A stretch of DNA of 64,000 nt from Methanoculleus oceani (GCF_023702065.1 NZ_QFDM01000001.1:248001-312000), one strand, 5' to 3'. Shown: positions 17,829 to 26,069, numbered from the stretch's first letter. Notes: generated from the sequence alone by a model not told the origin. A program made the numbers and translations.

Positions 17829-19109
17829 ATGTGGATCGGGATCGACGACACGGATTCTCCTGCGGGGATGTGCACCACGTATATCGGGGCGGTTCTGGTG
17901 CGGCAGCTCGAGCGAGCAGGGATCCGTGTCGTCGAAGCCCGCCTGGTCAGGCTGAACCCGAACGTCATCCACAAGACCCGGGGGAACGCGGCGATCTGCA
18001 TCGAGGCCGAGGGGGATGCGGACGCGGCGTTCGCCCTCGCCTCTACGTGTGTCGAAGCGCTCGCGGAGTTCGACGCCGCCGGGACCAACCCGGGGGTGGT
18101 GGTCTCCCGTATCCGGCCGCCGCCGGACTTCTACTACGCGGCGCTCCGGGAGTTCTGCACCGTGGACGAGGCCGTCGAGGTGCTCGAGGCGGCCGGGGCC
18201 CGCTACCGGGGCTACAAGAACCGGCGCGGCCTCATCGGCGCAACGGCGGCGGTTGCGAGCGATCTGCCCGACCGGACCTACGAACTGCTCGTCTACCGGA
18301 AGCGGGAGAACCGGGGCACCCCCCGGCAGGTGGACCGCGGGAGCCTCTTCTCTGCCGAGGAGACGACCTACCCCCACACCTGGGACACGGTGGACAGGGA
18401 GAACGACGTGGTGGTCTGCGTGCCCCATACCCCCGACCCGGTCCTCTTCGGGATCCGGGGGGAGAGCCCGGCATGGGTAGAGGAAGCACGTGCCCATGTC
18501 CGCTCCGAGGAGCCGGCCTGCGAACAGGTCTACGTCACCAACCAGGGGACGGACGCCCACCTGGTTCCGGGGACGGTCGGGATGCTCCGGGAGGGGCGGT
18601 CCTACCTGGTGCGGGGCACGGTCGCGAGTTCCCCGGCCACCGGGCCGGGCGGCCACGTCTCGTTCCTTCTTTCGGACGAGGGCGATGAGATCCGGTGCAT
18701 GGCCTACGAGCCGACCAAGGGGTTCCGGGACGTCGTGAGGAAACTCGTTCCAGGGGACGTGGTGGCCGCGGCCGGGAGTTACAAGGGAGGGAGCCTCAAC
18801 CTCGAGAAGATCGGGGTCTCTCATCTTGCCGATGCGATCCGCATCCGCCCGCCGGTCTGCCCGGCCTGCGCAAAAAGGATGACGAGCGCGGGAACAGGAA
18901 AAGGATACAAGTGCAGGGTCTGCGGCGAGCGCAGCCGGGAGCCGGAGATCGAGCGGATCGAGCGGCAGCTCAAGCCCGGGTGGTACGAGGTCCCTCCCAC
19001 CGCCCGCCGGCACCTCGCACGGCCGCTGGTGCGCGGCGTCCCCGTGTGGGAGCAGGCCCTGCTCCAATCGGGCCGGGAATGCGACCGTCGTCCCCGCAAG
19101 CAACCGTGA
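17829..19109 (+). CDS. tiaS: tRNA(Ile2) 2-agmatinylcytidine synthetase
   Basis: The 426-residue enzyme joins agmatine to C34 of the CAU-anticodon isoleucine tRNA so that it reads AUA. The start MWIGIDDTDS is the invariant family N-terminus. YRGYKNRRGLIGA and the THLD-like TYPHTWDT region lie mid-protein. An OB-fold (VRGTVASSPATGPGGHVSF) and a zinc ribbon (CPAC...CRVC, about 337-363) follow. The essential tRNA modification is archaeal. It is transcribed divergently from the HTH regulator. The 48-bp gap has TATA-like boxes for both directions (GATATAG, GATATAAAC). Confidence 0.95.
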   Translation: MWIGIDDTDSPAGMCTTYIGAVLVRQLERAGIRVVEARLVRLNPNVIHKTRGNAAICIEAEGDADAAFALASTCVEALAEFDAAGTNPGVVVSRIRPPPDFYYAALREFCTVDEAVEVLEAAGARYRGYKNRRGLIGATAAVASDLPDRTYELLVYRKRENRGTPRQVDRGSLFSAEETTYPHTWDTVDRENDVVVCVPHTPDPVLFGIRGESPAWVEEARAHVRSEEPACEQVYVTNQGTDAHLVPGTVGMLREGRSYLVRGTVASSPATGPGGHVSFLLSDEGDEIRCMAYEPTKGFRDVVRKLVPGDVVAAAGSYKGGSLNLEKIGVSHLADAIRIRPPVCPACAKRMTSAGTGKGYKCRVCGERSREPEIERIERQLKPGWYEVPPTARRHLARPLVRGVPVWEQALLQSGRECDRRPRKQP

Positions 19110-19682
19110 CCCCGTGGGGTGCAGAACCAGGGGCCCTTCCCCACCACGTCAATCAAATAAAGTTTACAAAAAAAGATTTATAATGTTTGTGCGTTAACTT
19201 ATCCCAGGTGATCCCGTGCCGACTATCAGCGGCGAGAGCGCACGTCCTCTGGCCTGTCCGCCCGCAACGGTGCCAACCCCGGGAGGACAGAGTTCACCCG
19301 GAGGCTGTACGGACTCGCGGTCGAGTATGCACGGAACGGAGAGGAAGGTAGCCCTCTGGATGCTCTTCTGTTTCCGGCCCGAAAGTCCGCTCTTCCAGAG
19401 ATGGTCCGGTATATCCGGACCCCCCGACACGGCGGGACGAGTGGGATCATCCCGTGTCGAATAACCAGTCATCCCCTGTCTGGCAGCGGGAGCCCGACCC
19501 TCGGGTTCCCGCAACGTTTCAATTTTTCATGCGGCGGCTCTCTCGGCGGGGTTTCTGAGTTGCGATCTGCGGGACGTCGGGGATTCGGTTGCCGTGGACG
19601 CACACCGTGACGCACTCACGAAAAGACGATCCATTATCGTGCATGAATACCAACACCTCTCAAGAGCTGGTGTAACACTATC
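19110..19682. other. 573-bp stretch with a promoter but no recognised gene
   Basis: A good TATA-like element (GATTTATAATG, near 19169-19179) and an AGGTGAT ribosome-binding motif (19203-19209) precede GTG 19216. That GTG opens an 82-codon frame ending at 19464. Its peptide is rich in Pro, Gly and Ser and resembles nothing I recognise. A different frame across 19270-19440 reads more like a protein (RRLYGLAVEYARNGEEGSPL) and faintly recalls diadenylate cyclase domains, but it lacks a start. The region may be a decayed gene or a structured RNA. No repeat or tRNA was seen. Confidence 0.3.
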
Positions 19683-20618
19683 ATGACCTTCAAGTATGGG
19701 GATGCGGTACAACAGGCACGGGTGCGGCCGGGGATGACGGTCGGCGAACTCGTCGATGAACTCGGGAAAGCCGGGGCTTACAACGGGGGATCCCTCTGGC
19801 AGGCGGTCAACATCTACGAGCGGATGCTCCGTGACGAGAAGGCGCTGAAGTTCTTCGGCCTCTCGGGCGCCATGGTGCCCGGCGGCATGGGCGGCATCGT
19901 TTCCGACCTCATCGGGCGCCGACATATCGACGTGCTCGTCTCGACCGGGGCGAACCTCACCCACGACGTCATCGAGGCGATCGGCTGTCACCACTACCAC
20001 GGGACCTGTGAGGTCTCCGATACCGAACTCTGCGAGGAGGGGATCAACCGGATCTACGACATCTTCCTCCCGAACGATGCCTTCATCCTGTTCGAAGAGT
20101 TCATGCAGGACGTCTACTCGTCCCTCCCGGAAGGCTCGACGGTCTCGATCTCCGATCTCCTCAACCGGATCGGCAGCCGGCTTGACTCGGGGATCCTCGC
20201 GGAAGCGGCAAAGGCCGGGGTGCCGGTCTACTGCCCGGCCATCCAGGACTCGATGATCGGACTGCAGTACTGGCTTTTTTCGCAGACGCACAGGGTCACG
20301 GTCAGCGCGTTCGACGACATGCCCGGGCTGCTTGATCGGTGCTTTGAGGCCGAACGGGCCGGCACCATCCTTGTCGGCGGCGGCGTCCCGAAGAACTACA
20401 TCCTGCAGAGCAAACTGATGACCGAGAGCGGGTTTGACTACGCGGTGCAGCTCACCGGCGACCGGCCGGACCTCGGCGGCCTCTCGGGCGCGACGCTCGA
20501 CGAGGCCCGCTCGTGGGGCAAGCTCACCGGGGAGGCCACCGCCGCGACGGTCTACGGCGACGCGACCATCAACCTGCCGCTCCTCGTGGCCGCAACTCTG
20601 GAGAGGCTGGAAGAATGA
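19683..20618 (+). CDS. dys: Deoxyhypusine synthase
   Basis: The 311-residue enzyme transfers the aminobutyl group of spermidine to a lysine of aIF5A, the first step to (deoxy)hypusine. The family features are LSGAMVPGGMGGIVSDLI, VLVSTGANLTHDVIEAIGCHH (NAD site) and GGGVPKNYILQ, which holds the active-site lysine. The length is normal for archaea. The start ATG 19683 is preceded by a run ending AACACTATC with no strong ribosome site. Its TGA overlaps the pyrF ATG, so the two genes are cotranscribed, although their pathways are unrelated. Confidence 0.94.
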   Translation: MTFKYGDAVQQARVRPGMTVGELVDELGKAGAYNGGSLWQAVNIYERMLRDEKALKFFGLSGAMVPGGMGGIVSDLIGRRHIDVLVSTGANLTHDVIEAIGCHHYHGTCEVSDTELCEEGINRIYDIFLPNDAFILFEEFMQDVYSSLPEGSTVSISDLLNRIGSRLDSGILAEAAKAGVPVYCPAIQDSMIGLQYWLFSQTHRVTVSAFDDMPGLLDRCFEAERAGTILVGGGVPKNYILQSKLMTESGFDYAVQLTGDRPDLGGLSGATLDEARSWGKLTGEATAATVYGDATINLPLLVAATLERLEE

Positions 20619-21250
20619 CCGAGCTTATCCTCTCTCTGGACGTGCTCGACCGGAAACGGGCGGTGCAGATCGCAGAGTCCTGTGCACCCTTCATCGACGA
20701 AATCAAGGTCGGCTACCCTCTTGTCCTCTCGGCCGGCCTATCTATCGTCGAGGACCTTGCCGGGCTCGGCCTGCCGCTCATCGCCGACTTCAAGGTCGCG
20801 GATATCCCCAACACCAACCGCCTCATCTGCGAAGCGGTCTTTGCCGCCGGGTTCGATGCCGTGATTGCCCATGGGTTCGTGGGAGCCGATGCCGCGAGGG
20901 CCTGCGTCGAGGTGGCGCACAACCACAGCGGGGCGGCGTACATCGTCGCCGAGATGAGCCATCCCGGGGCGACCGAGTTCTTCCATGGTGGTGTGGCCGA
21001 AAGCCTCGCGGAACTCGCCGTCGCCTGCCGGGCCGACGGCATCATCGCCCCCGCCACCCGCCCGGAACGGATCGCACGGCTCCGGGAGATCGTCGGCGAA
21101 AAGGCGATCTACTCCCCCGGCGTGGGGGCACAGGGCGGCGACCCCGACACGGTGGCACGGCTGGTCGACGGGGTCATCGTGGGCAGGAGCATCTACGAGG
21201 CAGAGGACCCGGCGGCCGAAGCCGAACGCTTCTCCCGCATCCGCCGGTGA
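20615..21250 (+). CDS. pyrF: Orotidine 5'-phosphate decarboxylase
   Basis: From ATG 20615 (overlapping the dys stop as ATGA) the protein has 211 residues. It carries the OMP decarboxylase signature LIADFKVADIPNTN with the catalytic Asp-Lys-Asp set, the phosphate-binding YSPGVGAQGGDP loop and the terminal GVIVGRSIYEA. It makes UMP from OMP, the last step of pyrimidine synthesis. The frame is open upstream of 20615, but that part is out-of-frame dys sequence. Length and motifs are typical of archaeal PyrF. Confidence 0.95.
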   Translation: MTELILSLDVLDRKRAVQIAESCAPFIDEIKVGYPLVLSAGLSIVEDLAGLGLPLIADFKVADIPNTNRLICEAVFAAGFDAVIAHGFVGADAARACVEVAHNHSGAAYIVAEMSHPGATEFFHGGVAESLAELAVACRADGIIAPATRPERIARLREIVGEKAIYSPGVGAQGGDPDTVARLVDGVIVGRSIYEAEDPAAEAERFSRIRR

Positions 21251-21332
21251 TGAGTTCTCCGTTCCGATCCTTTGGGAGATGACGAACCCTATGAGTGGTC
21301 TGAGGCGGATGCGGCTCACCCCGCATCTGAAG

Positions 21333-21341
21333 AGTTATATA
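21333..21341 (+). promoter_or_regulatory. TATA box of the glycyl-radical-like/cbiZ pair
   Basis: GTTATATAT lies 27 bases before ATG 21364, so the transcript is probably leaderless. The 113-bp gap after pyrF shows nothing else notable. Confidence 0.6.
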
Positions 21342-21363
21342 TTCTCTCGCAGATACTGGTATC

Positions 21364-21726
21364 ATGAACTGGAGCCACGAACAGCAGAAACTGGCAGAAA
21401 GATACCGGAGCCTCGACGAAATCCCCGTAGACGAGCGGCGGTACAAGTGCCACACCTGCCACTTCGTCGTGGACGAAACCCCCTGCCCCCACTGCGGCGA
21501 GACCTCGCTTGAGGTCATGTGCCCGCTCGACCACTGCGACTGCCACCACTCCATAGTCGAGAGTATCGAGTACTGTCCGCTCTGCGGCCATGCCGTCTGC
21601 CCGGAGTGCGGGAGCCACGACGTCGTGCAGATCAGCCGGGTCACCGGGTACCTCCAGGACGTTGCAGGCTGGAACGCGGGCAAGCAGCAGGAATTGAAAG
21701 ACCGGGTCCGCTACTCCGTCGTATGA
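21364..21726 (+). CDS. Stand-alone zinc/glycyl-radical domain protein like the NrdD C-terminus
   Basis: The 120-residue protein resembles only the C-terminal end of anaerobic ribonucleoside-triphosphate reductase. Cysteine pairs CHTC...CPHC (about 29-44), CPLDHCDC and CPLC...CPEC precede SRVTGYLQDVAGWNAGKQQE. There the RVxGY glycine corresponds to the glycyl radical site. The catalytic barrel of the reductase is absent. Such pieces are sometimes annotated as NrdD in methanogens. It could be a detached subunit, a radical spare part like YfiD/GrcA, or simply a zinc protein. Its TGA overlaps the cbiZ ATG (ATGA), so the two are made together. Confidence 0.75.
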   Translation: MNWSHEQQKLAERYRSLDEIPVDERRYKCHTCHFVVDETPCPHCGETSLEVMCPLDHCDCHHSIVESIEYCPLCGHAVCPECGSHDVVQISRVTGYLQDVAGWNAGKQQELKDRVRYSVV

Positions 21727-22604
21727 GATATTTTGTCAGGGACGAGACTCTTTTTCTTCGCGGCCGGTTCCGGGCGGCGAGCACCGGCATCAACGGTGGT
21801 ATCGCCGACGTCACGACGGTCTTGAACCACACGGTGCCGCACGACTTCGAGGATGACCCGTCGCGTCACCTCGACCTCCTCGCCGCCCGGCATGGCCTTT
21901 TCAAGGATTGTTTCGGGCTCATGACGGCGGTCAATATGCGCCACCTCTGCGTGCTCCAGTACGACTTCATCACGGTCTTCATCACCGCCGGGGTGACCAA
22001 CCCGACGCCGCCCCCCGCTCCGCACACCATCAACATCATTGCCTACAGCAGGGAAGGGATGGTCGACGCGGCGCTCCTCGAGACGATCGTCACCGCGACG
22101 GGGGCAAAGGCCCAGGCGCTCCACAACCTCGGATACGATTTTCCCGGGACCACCACGGATGCGGTCGCCGTCGCCTGCGAGCGCGACGCCGCCATTGCAC
22201 ACACCTATGCCGGAACCCTGACCGAGGTCGGCCGGCGGGTCCATGCGGCCGTCCTCTACGGGGTCCCGGAGGCTCTCGCACGATACGAAGGCAAGGTCCG
22301 GCGGAACGAGCCGTCGTTCTTCATTTACAGCCGCTACGGCGGCGATCACTGGGTGGAGTGGCAGAAGGAGGGCTGCCCCTACTACCCCTGCCACTTCCCG
22401 GGACAGCGGTGCGACTACTGCTACTGCCCCTGTTACCCCTGCGCAGACGAGGAACTCGGGGAATGGGTCGAAAGTTCGAACGGCGGCAGGGTCTGGGGGT
22501 GCGCAAGGTGTACGCTCCTGCACGTCCCGGAGATCGCAGACTACATGAAAAGAAATCCGGAGGCCGCTCTCGCCGAGCTCAAGCGCCTCAGGGACCGATT
22601 ATAA
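21723..22604 (+). CDS. cbiZ: Adenosylcobinamide amidohydrolase with C-terminal Cys-rich domain
   Basis: From ATG 21723 the protein has 293 residues. Residues ~1-190 are the CbiZ domain: GINGGIADVTTVLNHTVPHDF, TAGVTNPTPPPAPHTINI and GYDFPGTTTDAVAVACE. CbiZ cleaves adenosyl(pseudo)cobinamide to cobyric acid, letting archaea salvage and rebuild foreign corrinoids. After ~200 comes a Cys-rich domain (CPYYPCHF, RCDYCYCPCYPC, WGCARCTLLH) of the zf-like small-domain class found with CbiZ. It is translationally coupled to the glycyl-radical-like gene. Methanogens need cobamide for methyl transfer, so salvage fits. A link to the 1.8-4.9 kb importer is possible but not shown. Confidence 0.9.
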   Translation: MRYFVRDETLFLRGRFRAASTGINGGIADVTTVLNHTVPHDFEDDPSRHLDLLAARHGLFKDCFGLMTAVNMRHLCVLQYDFITVFITAGVTNPTPPPAPHTINIIAYSREGMVDAALLETIVTATGAKAQALHNLGYDFPGTTTDAVAVACERDAAIAHTYAGTLTEVGRRVHAAVLYGVPEALARYEGKVRRNEPSFFIYSRYGGDHWVEWQKEGCPYYPCHFPGQRCDYCYCPCYPCADEELGEWVESSNGGRVWGCARCTLLHVPEIADYMKRNPEAALAELKRLRDRL

Positions 22605-22611
22605 TCGAGTT

Positions 22612-22806
22612 TTATGCCTCGGCGACGCCGAGGGCGGAGAGCATCTCTTCGAGAGGAATGCCGTGAGCCTGGGCGGCTTCCCGGATTGTTTCGTTATTTG
22701 CGATGGCGCAGCCGAGGCAACCCATTCCGAACCGGAAGAGTACCTGTGCCGATTCGGGCTTCTCCCGAAGGAGGTCCGCGATTGTACTGTCCGCAGTTAA
22801 TACCAT
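22612..22806 (-). CDS. DUF1858 / hybrid-cluster-protein-associated disulfide domain protein
   Basis: The 64-residue protein starts at ATG 22806 (MVLTADSTIADLL). It contains FGMGCLGCAIANNETIREAA, the CxxC-bearing core of DUF1858, found as small proteins or fused to redox enzymes such as hybrid cluster protein. The two cysteines suggest a thiol-disulfide or metal-binding role. The frame stays open upstream but without family similarity. A TATA box at 22831-22837 puts initiation at the ATG. It is convergent with cbiZ. No hybrid cluster protein gene is in the window. Confidence 0.85.
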   Translation of the reverse strand: MVLTADSTIADLLREKPESAQVLFRFGMGCLGCAIANNETIREAAQAHGIPLEEMLSALGVAEA

Positions 22807-23139
22807 GCAGCTGATGTTGTCCCTGCCCCTATATATACGTTCAAGGATCGGGTGCAGGGAAGCCCTGATTCGACCGCGGACTCCAGAACGATGCATCCGC
22901 CTGCCCCCGCTTGTTCGGGCAAGCCCGCCGGATTCATATACCCATCCTCCCCGGCAGGGAGGCGCCTTCGGGCAGTGGAGAGATACACCCGGCGTGAAGG
23001 CGGGGACAGGGCGCTGCTGCCGCACTTTCCGCAGCCCGGCCGCACCGGGAGGCTTCCGGAGGGAATCCGGGATCACTTTCACATCGCGGGCCGAGTCTTA
23101 ATACCCTGATGAGGAGAAGTACAGACTGGAGATGTAAGT
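22807..23139. other. 333-bp divergent spacer between DUF1858 and rpa genes
   Basis: It holds the minus-strand TATA box TATATAT (22831-22837) for the DUF1858 gene and, near 23097-23103, TTAATAC as a likely box for rpa. A small stem GCTTG-TTCGGG-CAAGC lies near 22910-22925. GC-rich frames here have no recognisable product. Confidence 0.5.
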
Positions 23140-24366
23140 ATGAACCTATCTGAGGTAACAGAGAGAATCTCCCGGAAACTTGAAGCGAAAGGCGCACAGC
23201 CCGATCGGCAGAAGATCGAATCACGCCTCCGCCGTCTCGCGGAGGAGTTCGGTGTCAACATCGACGAGGCCGAGCGGACGGTGACGGCCGATCTCGCCCG
23301 CGAGCTCAACATCACCGGTGTCGGGAACACCTCCACCGAACTCCGCCCGATAAGCGGGATCGTCCCCGGAGAGTGGGTGACGATCGAGGGAAAGATCGTT
23401 GCCCTGACCCCGCCGGTGTCACCCTCGATCGCGCAGAGCGGGATCATCGCCGACTCGAGCGGCGCCATGCGTTTTGTCGCCTGGGCCCGGGCGAACGCCC
23501 CTGCGATGGAGTACGGCCACTGGTACCACATCGAGTCCGCGGTCGTCGACGAGTACAAAGGCACACCCAACCTGAAGATACACTCGGGCACCACTATCTC
23601 CCGTATGGAGAAGGATGCTCCGCTCCTCCCCTCGATCACGCCGGTTGCCGAGCTGAAGCCCGGCGTGGGGAGCGTGCGGGCCAAGGTCATCCAGGACTGG
23701 GAAGTCTCCCACGATCGGATGCTCCAGACGGGGCTCCTCGGCGACGAGACCGGCACCATCAAGTTCGTCATCTGGAAAGAGGATACGAAGGAGAAGCTGG
23801 AACTCGATGCCGTCTACAACATCTTCTACGCCACCGTCGACGAGTACAACGGCAGGCTCTCCCTCGCCCTGAACACCGCGATGTACATCACGGATGAGGG
23901 CGATATCGAGGTCGGGCGAAACGAGACCGAGGTCCAGGGGGCTCTCGTCCACGTCGCTCCCGGCTCGGGCCTGATCAAGCGCTGCCCCGTCGAGGGATGC
24001 AACCGGACGCTCTCCCGGCAGAACTACTGCCCGGTGCACGAGATCCAGCCCGAGTTCCGCTACGACCTCCGCTTAAAAGCGGTTCTCGACGACGGCATAC
24101 GTGCCAGGAATGTCCTGATGCAGCGCGATATCGTCGAAGCCCTCGCAGGGATCACCCTCGATGAGGCCGTTTCTATCGCGGAGACGAACCCGCTCGGCAT
24201 GGACGAGATCTTCTACCGCATCCGGAACGCGGTGCTCGGGCGCTACTACACCTGCGCGGGGAACGAGTTCGGCGGCAGGCTGCTCGTCAACTCCTGCGCC
24301 CCGATCACGTTCAAGCCCGAGGAACTGGCTGCATTGCTGAACCGGGCCGGGGGTGAGGCGGCATGA
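23140..24366 (+). CDS. rpa: Replication protein A, OB-fold single-stranded DNA-binding protein
   Basis: The 408-residue protein coats single-stranded DNA in replication and repair. After an N-terminal helical segment come at least two OB folds (about 65-165: GEWVTIEGKIVALTPPVSP; about 170-275: VRAKVIQDWEVSHDRMLQTG). A zinc finger (CPVEGCNRTLSRQNYCPVH, ~287-305) and a C-terminal OB-like part follow. This is the euryarchaeal RPA layout with a zinc finger. A GGAGATG ribosome site precedes the ATG. Its stop overlaps the partner gene ATG, as is typical of RPA/RPA-associated pairs. Confidence 0.92.
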   Translation: MNLSEVTERISRKLEAKGAQPDRQKIESRLRRLAEEFGVNIDEAERTVTADLARELNITGVGNTSTELRPISGIVPGEWVTIEGKIVALTPPVSPSIAQSGIIADSSGAMRFVAWARANAPAMEYGHWYHIESAVVDEYKGTPNLKIHSGTTISRMEKDAPLLPSITPVAELKPGVGSVRAKVIQDWEVSHDRMLQTGLLGDETGTIKFVIWKEDTKEKLELDAVYNIFYATVDEYNGRLSLALNTAMYITDEGDIEVGRNETEVQGALVHVAPGSGLIKRCPVEGCNRTLSRQNYCPVHEIQPEFRYDLRLKAVLDDGIRARNVLMQRDIVEALAGITLDEAVSIAETNPLGMDEIFYRIRNAVLGRYYTCAGNEFGGRLLVNSCAPITFKPEELAALLNRAGGEAA

Positions 24367-24929
24367 AACCCCAGAGCGCATTCGAACGCGAACCGGCACG
24401 CAGGGTCTTTGCATCCGAGCTCCGGGAGACCCGCTACCAGTTCAAGGACGGCGAGGACGAGAAGAGTCCGACCTACGTCATCCTCCCGAGCGGCATCCGG
24501 AGCAACCGTATCTTCATCGTCGGGACCCTCACGGAGAAGCAGCGGCAGGGCGACCAGAACGTCTTCTACCGCGGAAGGGTGGTCGACCCGACGGGCACCT
24601 TCTTCATCATGGCCGGGTCCTACCAGCCCGAGGCGATGCAGCAGCTTGCCCGGATCGAGCCGCCGGCGTTTGTCGCCGTTGTCGGGAAGCCGAACCTCTA
24701 CACGACCCAGGACGGGAACTGTCTGGTCTCGGTCCGCGTGGAATCGATCTCGGTCGTGGACCGCGATACCCGCGACCTCTGGGTGCTGGATACCGCCCGC
24801 GAGACCCTGGACCGGCTCGACGCGTTCGGGACCACCGAAGACTCGAAGAAGGCCCAGGAGGAGTACGGGACGCAGCCGGACGTCTACAAGAAGATCGTCT
24901 ACGACGCTCTCTCCCAGGTGCAGCTGTAG
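24363..24929 (+). CDS. RPA-associated OB-fold protein (RPA3 family)
   Basis: The 188-residue protein corresponds to the archaeal RPA-associated family encoded directly after rpa. An N-terminal segment EPARRVFASELRETRYQF leads into an OB fold (GIRSNRIFIVGTLTEK, VFYRGRVVDPTGTFF) and a helical tail. It is thought to bind RPA and modulate its DNA complex. Overlap with rpa is the four bases ATGA. A T-run (24953-24961) after the stop could be its terminator. Confidence 0.88.
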   Translation: MKPQSAFEREPARRVFASELRETRYQFKDGEDEKSPTYVILPSGIRSNRIFIVGTLTEKQRQGDQNVFYRGRVVDPTGTFFIMAGSYQPEAMQQLARIEPPAFVAVVGKPNLYTTQDGNCLVSVRVESISVVDRDTRDLWVLDTARETLDRLDAFGTTEDSKKAQEEYGTQPDVYKKIVYDALSQVQL

Positions 24930-25230
24930 AGCCGGGCTCTACCTCCGAAAAATCCTTTTTTTTGACGGAACCGCCATTCTTCTCTCCCCGGACAGACACG
25001 GACGCTGCTGTCCATCATTCTCGCAGCCAGCAGGTCCGGACCACAGGCGGGATTCGGACACGGTAAAACAGTGCATCTCTTCACCGGAGGTGCGGTGCCG
25101 GGCATGACGATGGGGGGCGGTCATACCCGGGATCGACCCGCGTATGCCGGAGCAACACCAGAAGCCGGCTTCGAGGAGATCAATCGACAAAAAAGATGGT
25201 TCCCGAAGGGGCAAAACGGCCGGGAAACAT
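24930..25230. other. 301-bp convergent spacer after the RPA pair
   Basis: A run of T residues at about 24953-24961 fits a terminator for the RPA operon. Near 25083 the 13-mer CACCGGAGGTGCG matches the core of the 46-bp repeat unit. No gene is credible here. Confidence 0.45.
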
Positions 25231-25893
25231 CTACTCCTTCGGCTCCCCCTCCATCTCCCCGGCGGGCTCCTGCCGGGCGCCCTTCCATTCCCCCTTCAAT
25301 TCCGGGTAGTCCGCGAGGATCTTGCTGACCGTGCTCCTGCTGACGTCGAACATCCTGCAGATCTGGCTGATGCTCGTCCCGGCCTGCCGGATCGTGAGGA
25401 GGGCCTCGACCTGACCCTCGTTGAGCGCTTTCGGCCTCCCGATGGGGCGTCCGTCCTCTTTCTTGGTCTTCTTGGACACCGGCGGGGCGGTCTTCCGGGC
25501 GCTCTCCCGGTACTGGTCCATAAACGCGGCGAAGTTGCCGATGGCCTCTTTCCGGAGCTCCGGGTCGTCCCGGAACCCGAAAAAGTCGTTATTCACGCAG
25601 TAAACCGTGTATTGGTCGTTTAAAGTTTTGAGTGTCGCAAGCCCGGCGTCCATATCCCTGGCAAGACCCGCAAGGTCGTAGATGACGATCTCGGGACAGT
25701 TATTGGCGGCACAGTAATCCAGCATCTCAACAAAGCCCTTTCGCTTCTCCGGGGGCGTTGCATTTGCCCGGTGGTCATGGAAGATTTCAACAATCTGAAA
25801 CCGATATTTGCAATAATTCTCGACTTCATTCTTTTGTGCTGCGAAATCTCCCTTCTTTCTCGTATTCAAGTATGCCACAGCAGCTCTTTTCAT
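25231..25893 (-). CDS. Serine-recombinase/resolvase-like DNA-binding protein, probably catalytically inactive
   Basis: From ATG 25893 the product has 220 residues. The N-terminal ~130 residues look like a resolvase domain (AAVAYLNTRKKGDFAAQKNE ... VIYDLAGLARDMDAGL). The C-terminus has a Hin-type helix-turn-helix (GRPKALNEGQVEALLTIRQA, then SISQICRMFDVSRSTVSKIL). Active enzymes show YxRVS with the catalytic Ser and a DRL(A/G)R arginine pair. Here those positions read YLNTR and AGLAR, so the Ser and one Arg are missing. It is more likely a DNA-binding regulator than a recombinase. A TATA box 25 bases upstream and an adjoining perfect palindrome suggest autoregulation. Confidence 0.75.
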   Translation of the reverse strand: MKRAAVAYLNTRKKGDFAAQKNEVENYCKYRFQIVEIFHDHRANATPPEKRKGFVEMLDYCAANNCPEIVIYDLAGLARDMDAGLATLKTLNDQYTVYCVNNDFFGFRDDPELRKEAIGNFAAFMDQYRESARKTAPPVSKKTKKEDGRPIGRPKALNEGQVEALLTIRQAGTSISQICRMFDVSRSTVSKILADYPELKGEWKGARQEPAGEMEGEPKE

Positions 25894-25915
25894 CCGTTTA
25901 TGATGCCGTATAATC

Positions 25916-25939
25916 ATATATATTGCTTTTGAAAAAGCA
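25916..25939 (-). promoter_or_regulatory. TATA box and adjoining 16-bp palindrome of the recombinase-like gene
   Basis: AATATATAT (minus strand, 25916-25924) lies about 27 bases before ATG 25893. Abutting it is TGCTTTT-GA-AAAAGCA (25924-25939), a perfect 7-bp inverted repeat over the BRE position. A protein bound there would compete with TBP/TFB. Confidence 0.5.
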
Positions 25940-26069
25940 TGCCCGACGCCTTTTTGCGGCACGATGGAAGATCCCATGCATATTCCCGCTCCCTGCGGAC
26001 AATGTGCAAAAAGGTTCTCCGGACATATTCTCCGGAGGCAGAACCTGCGGGGCGAAAAAGAGGGAACTG

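Noticed and set aside
17790-19103. Long N-terminal extension of the HTH regulator frame (745 codons in total)
   Set aside because: That part is antisense to tiaS, is Arg/Pro/Gly-rich and lacks family similarity. ATG 17780 starts the real protein.
25231-25893. Active mobile-element recombinase or insertion sequence
   Set aside because: Catalytic residues are replaced, no terminal inverted repeats or target duplication were seen, and no other mobile genes are adjacent.
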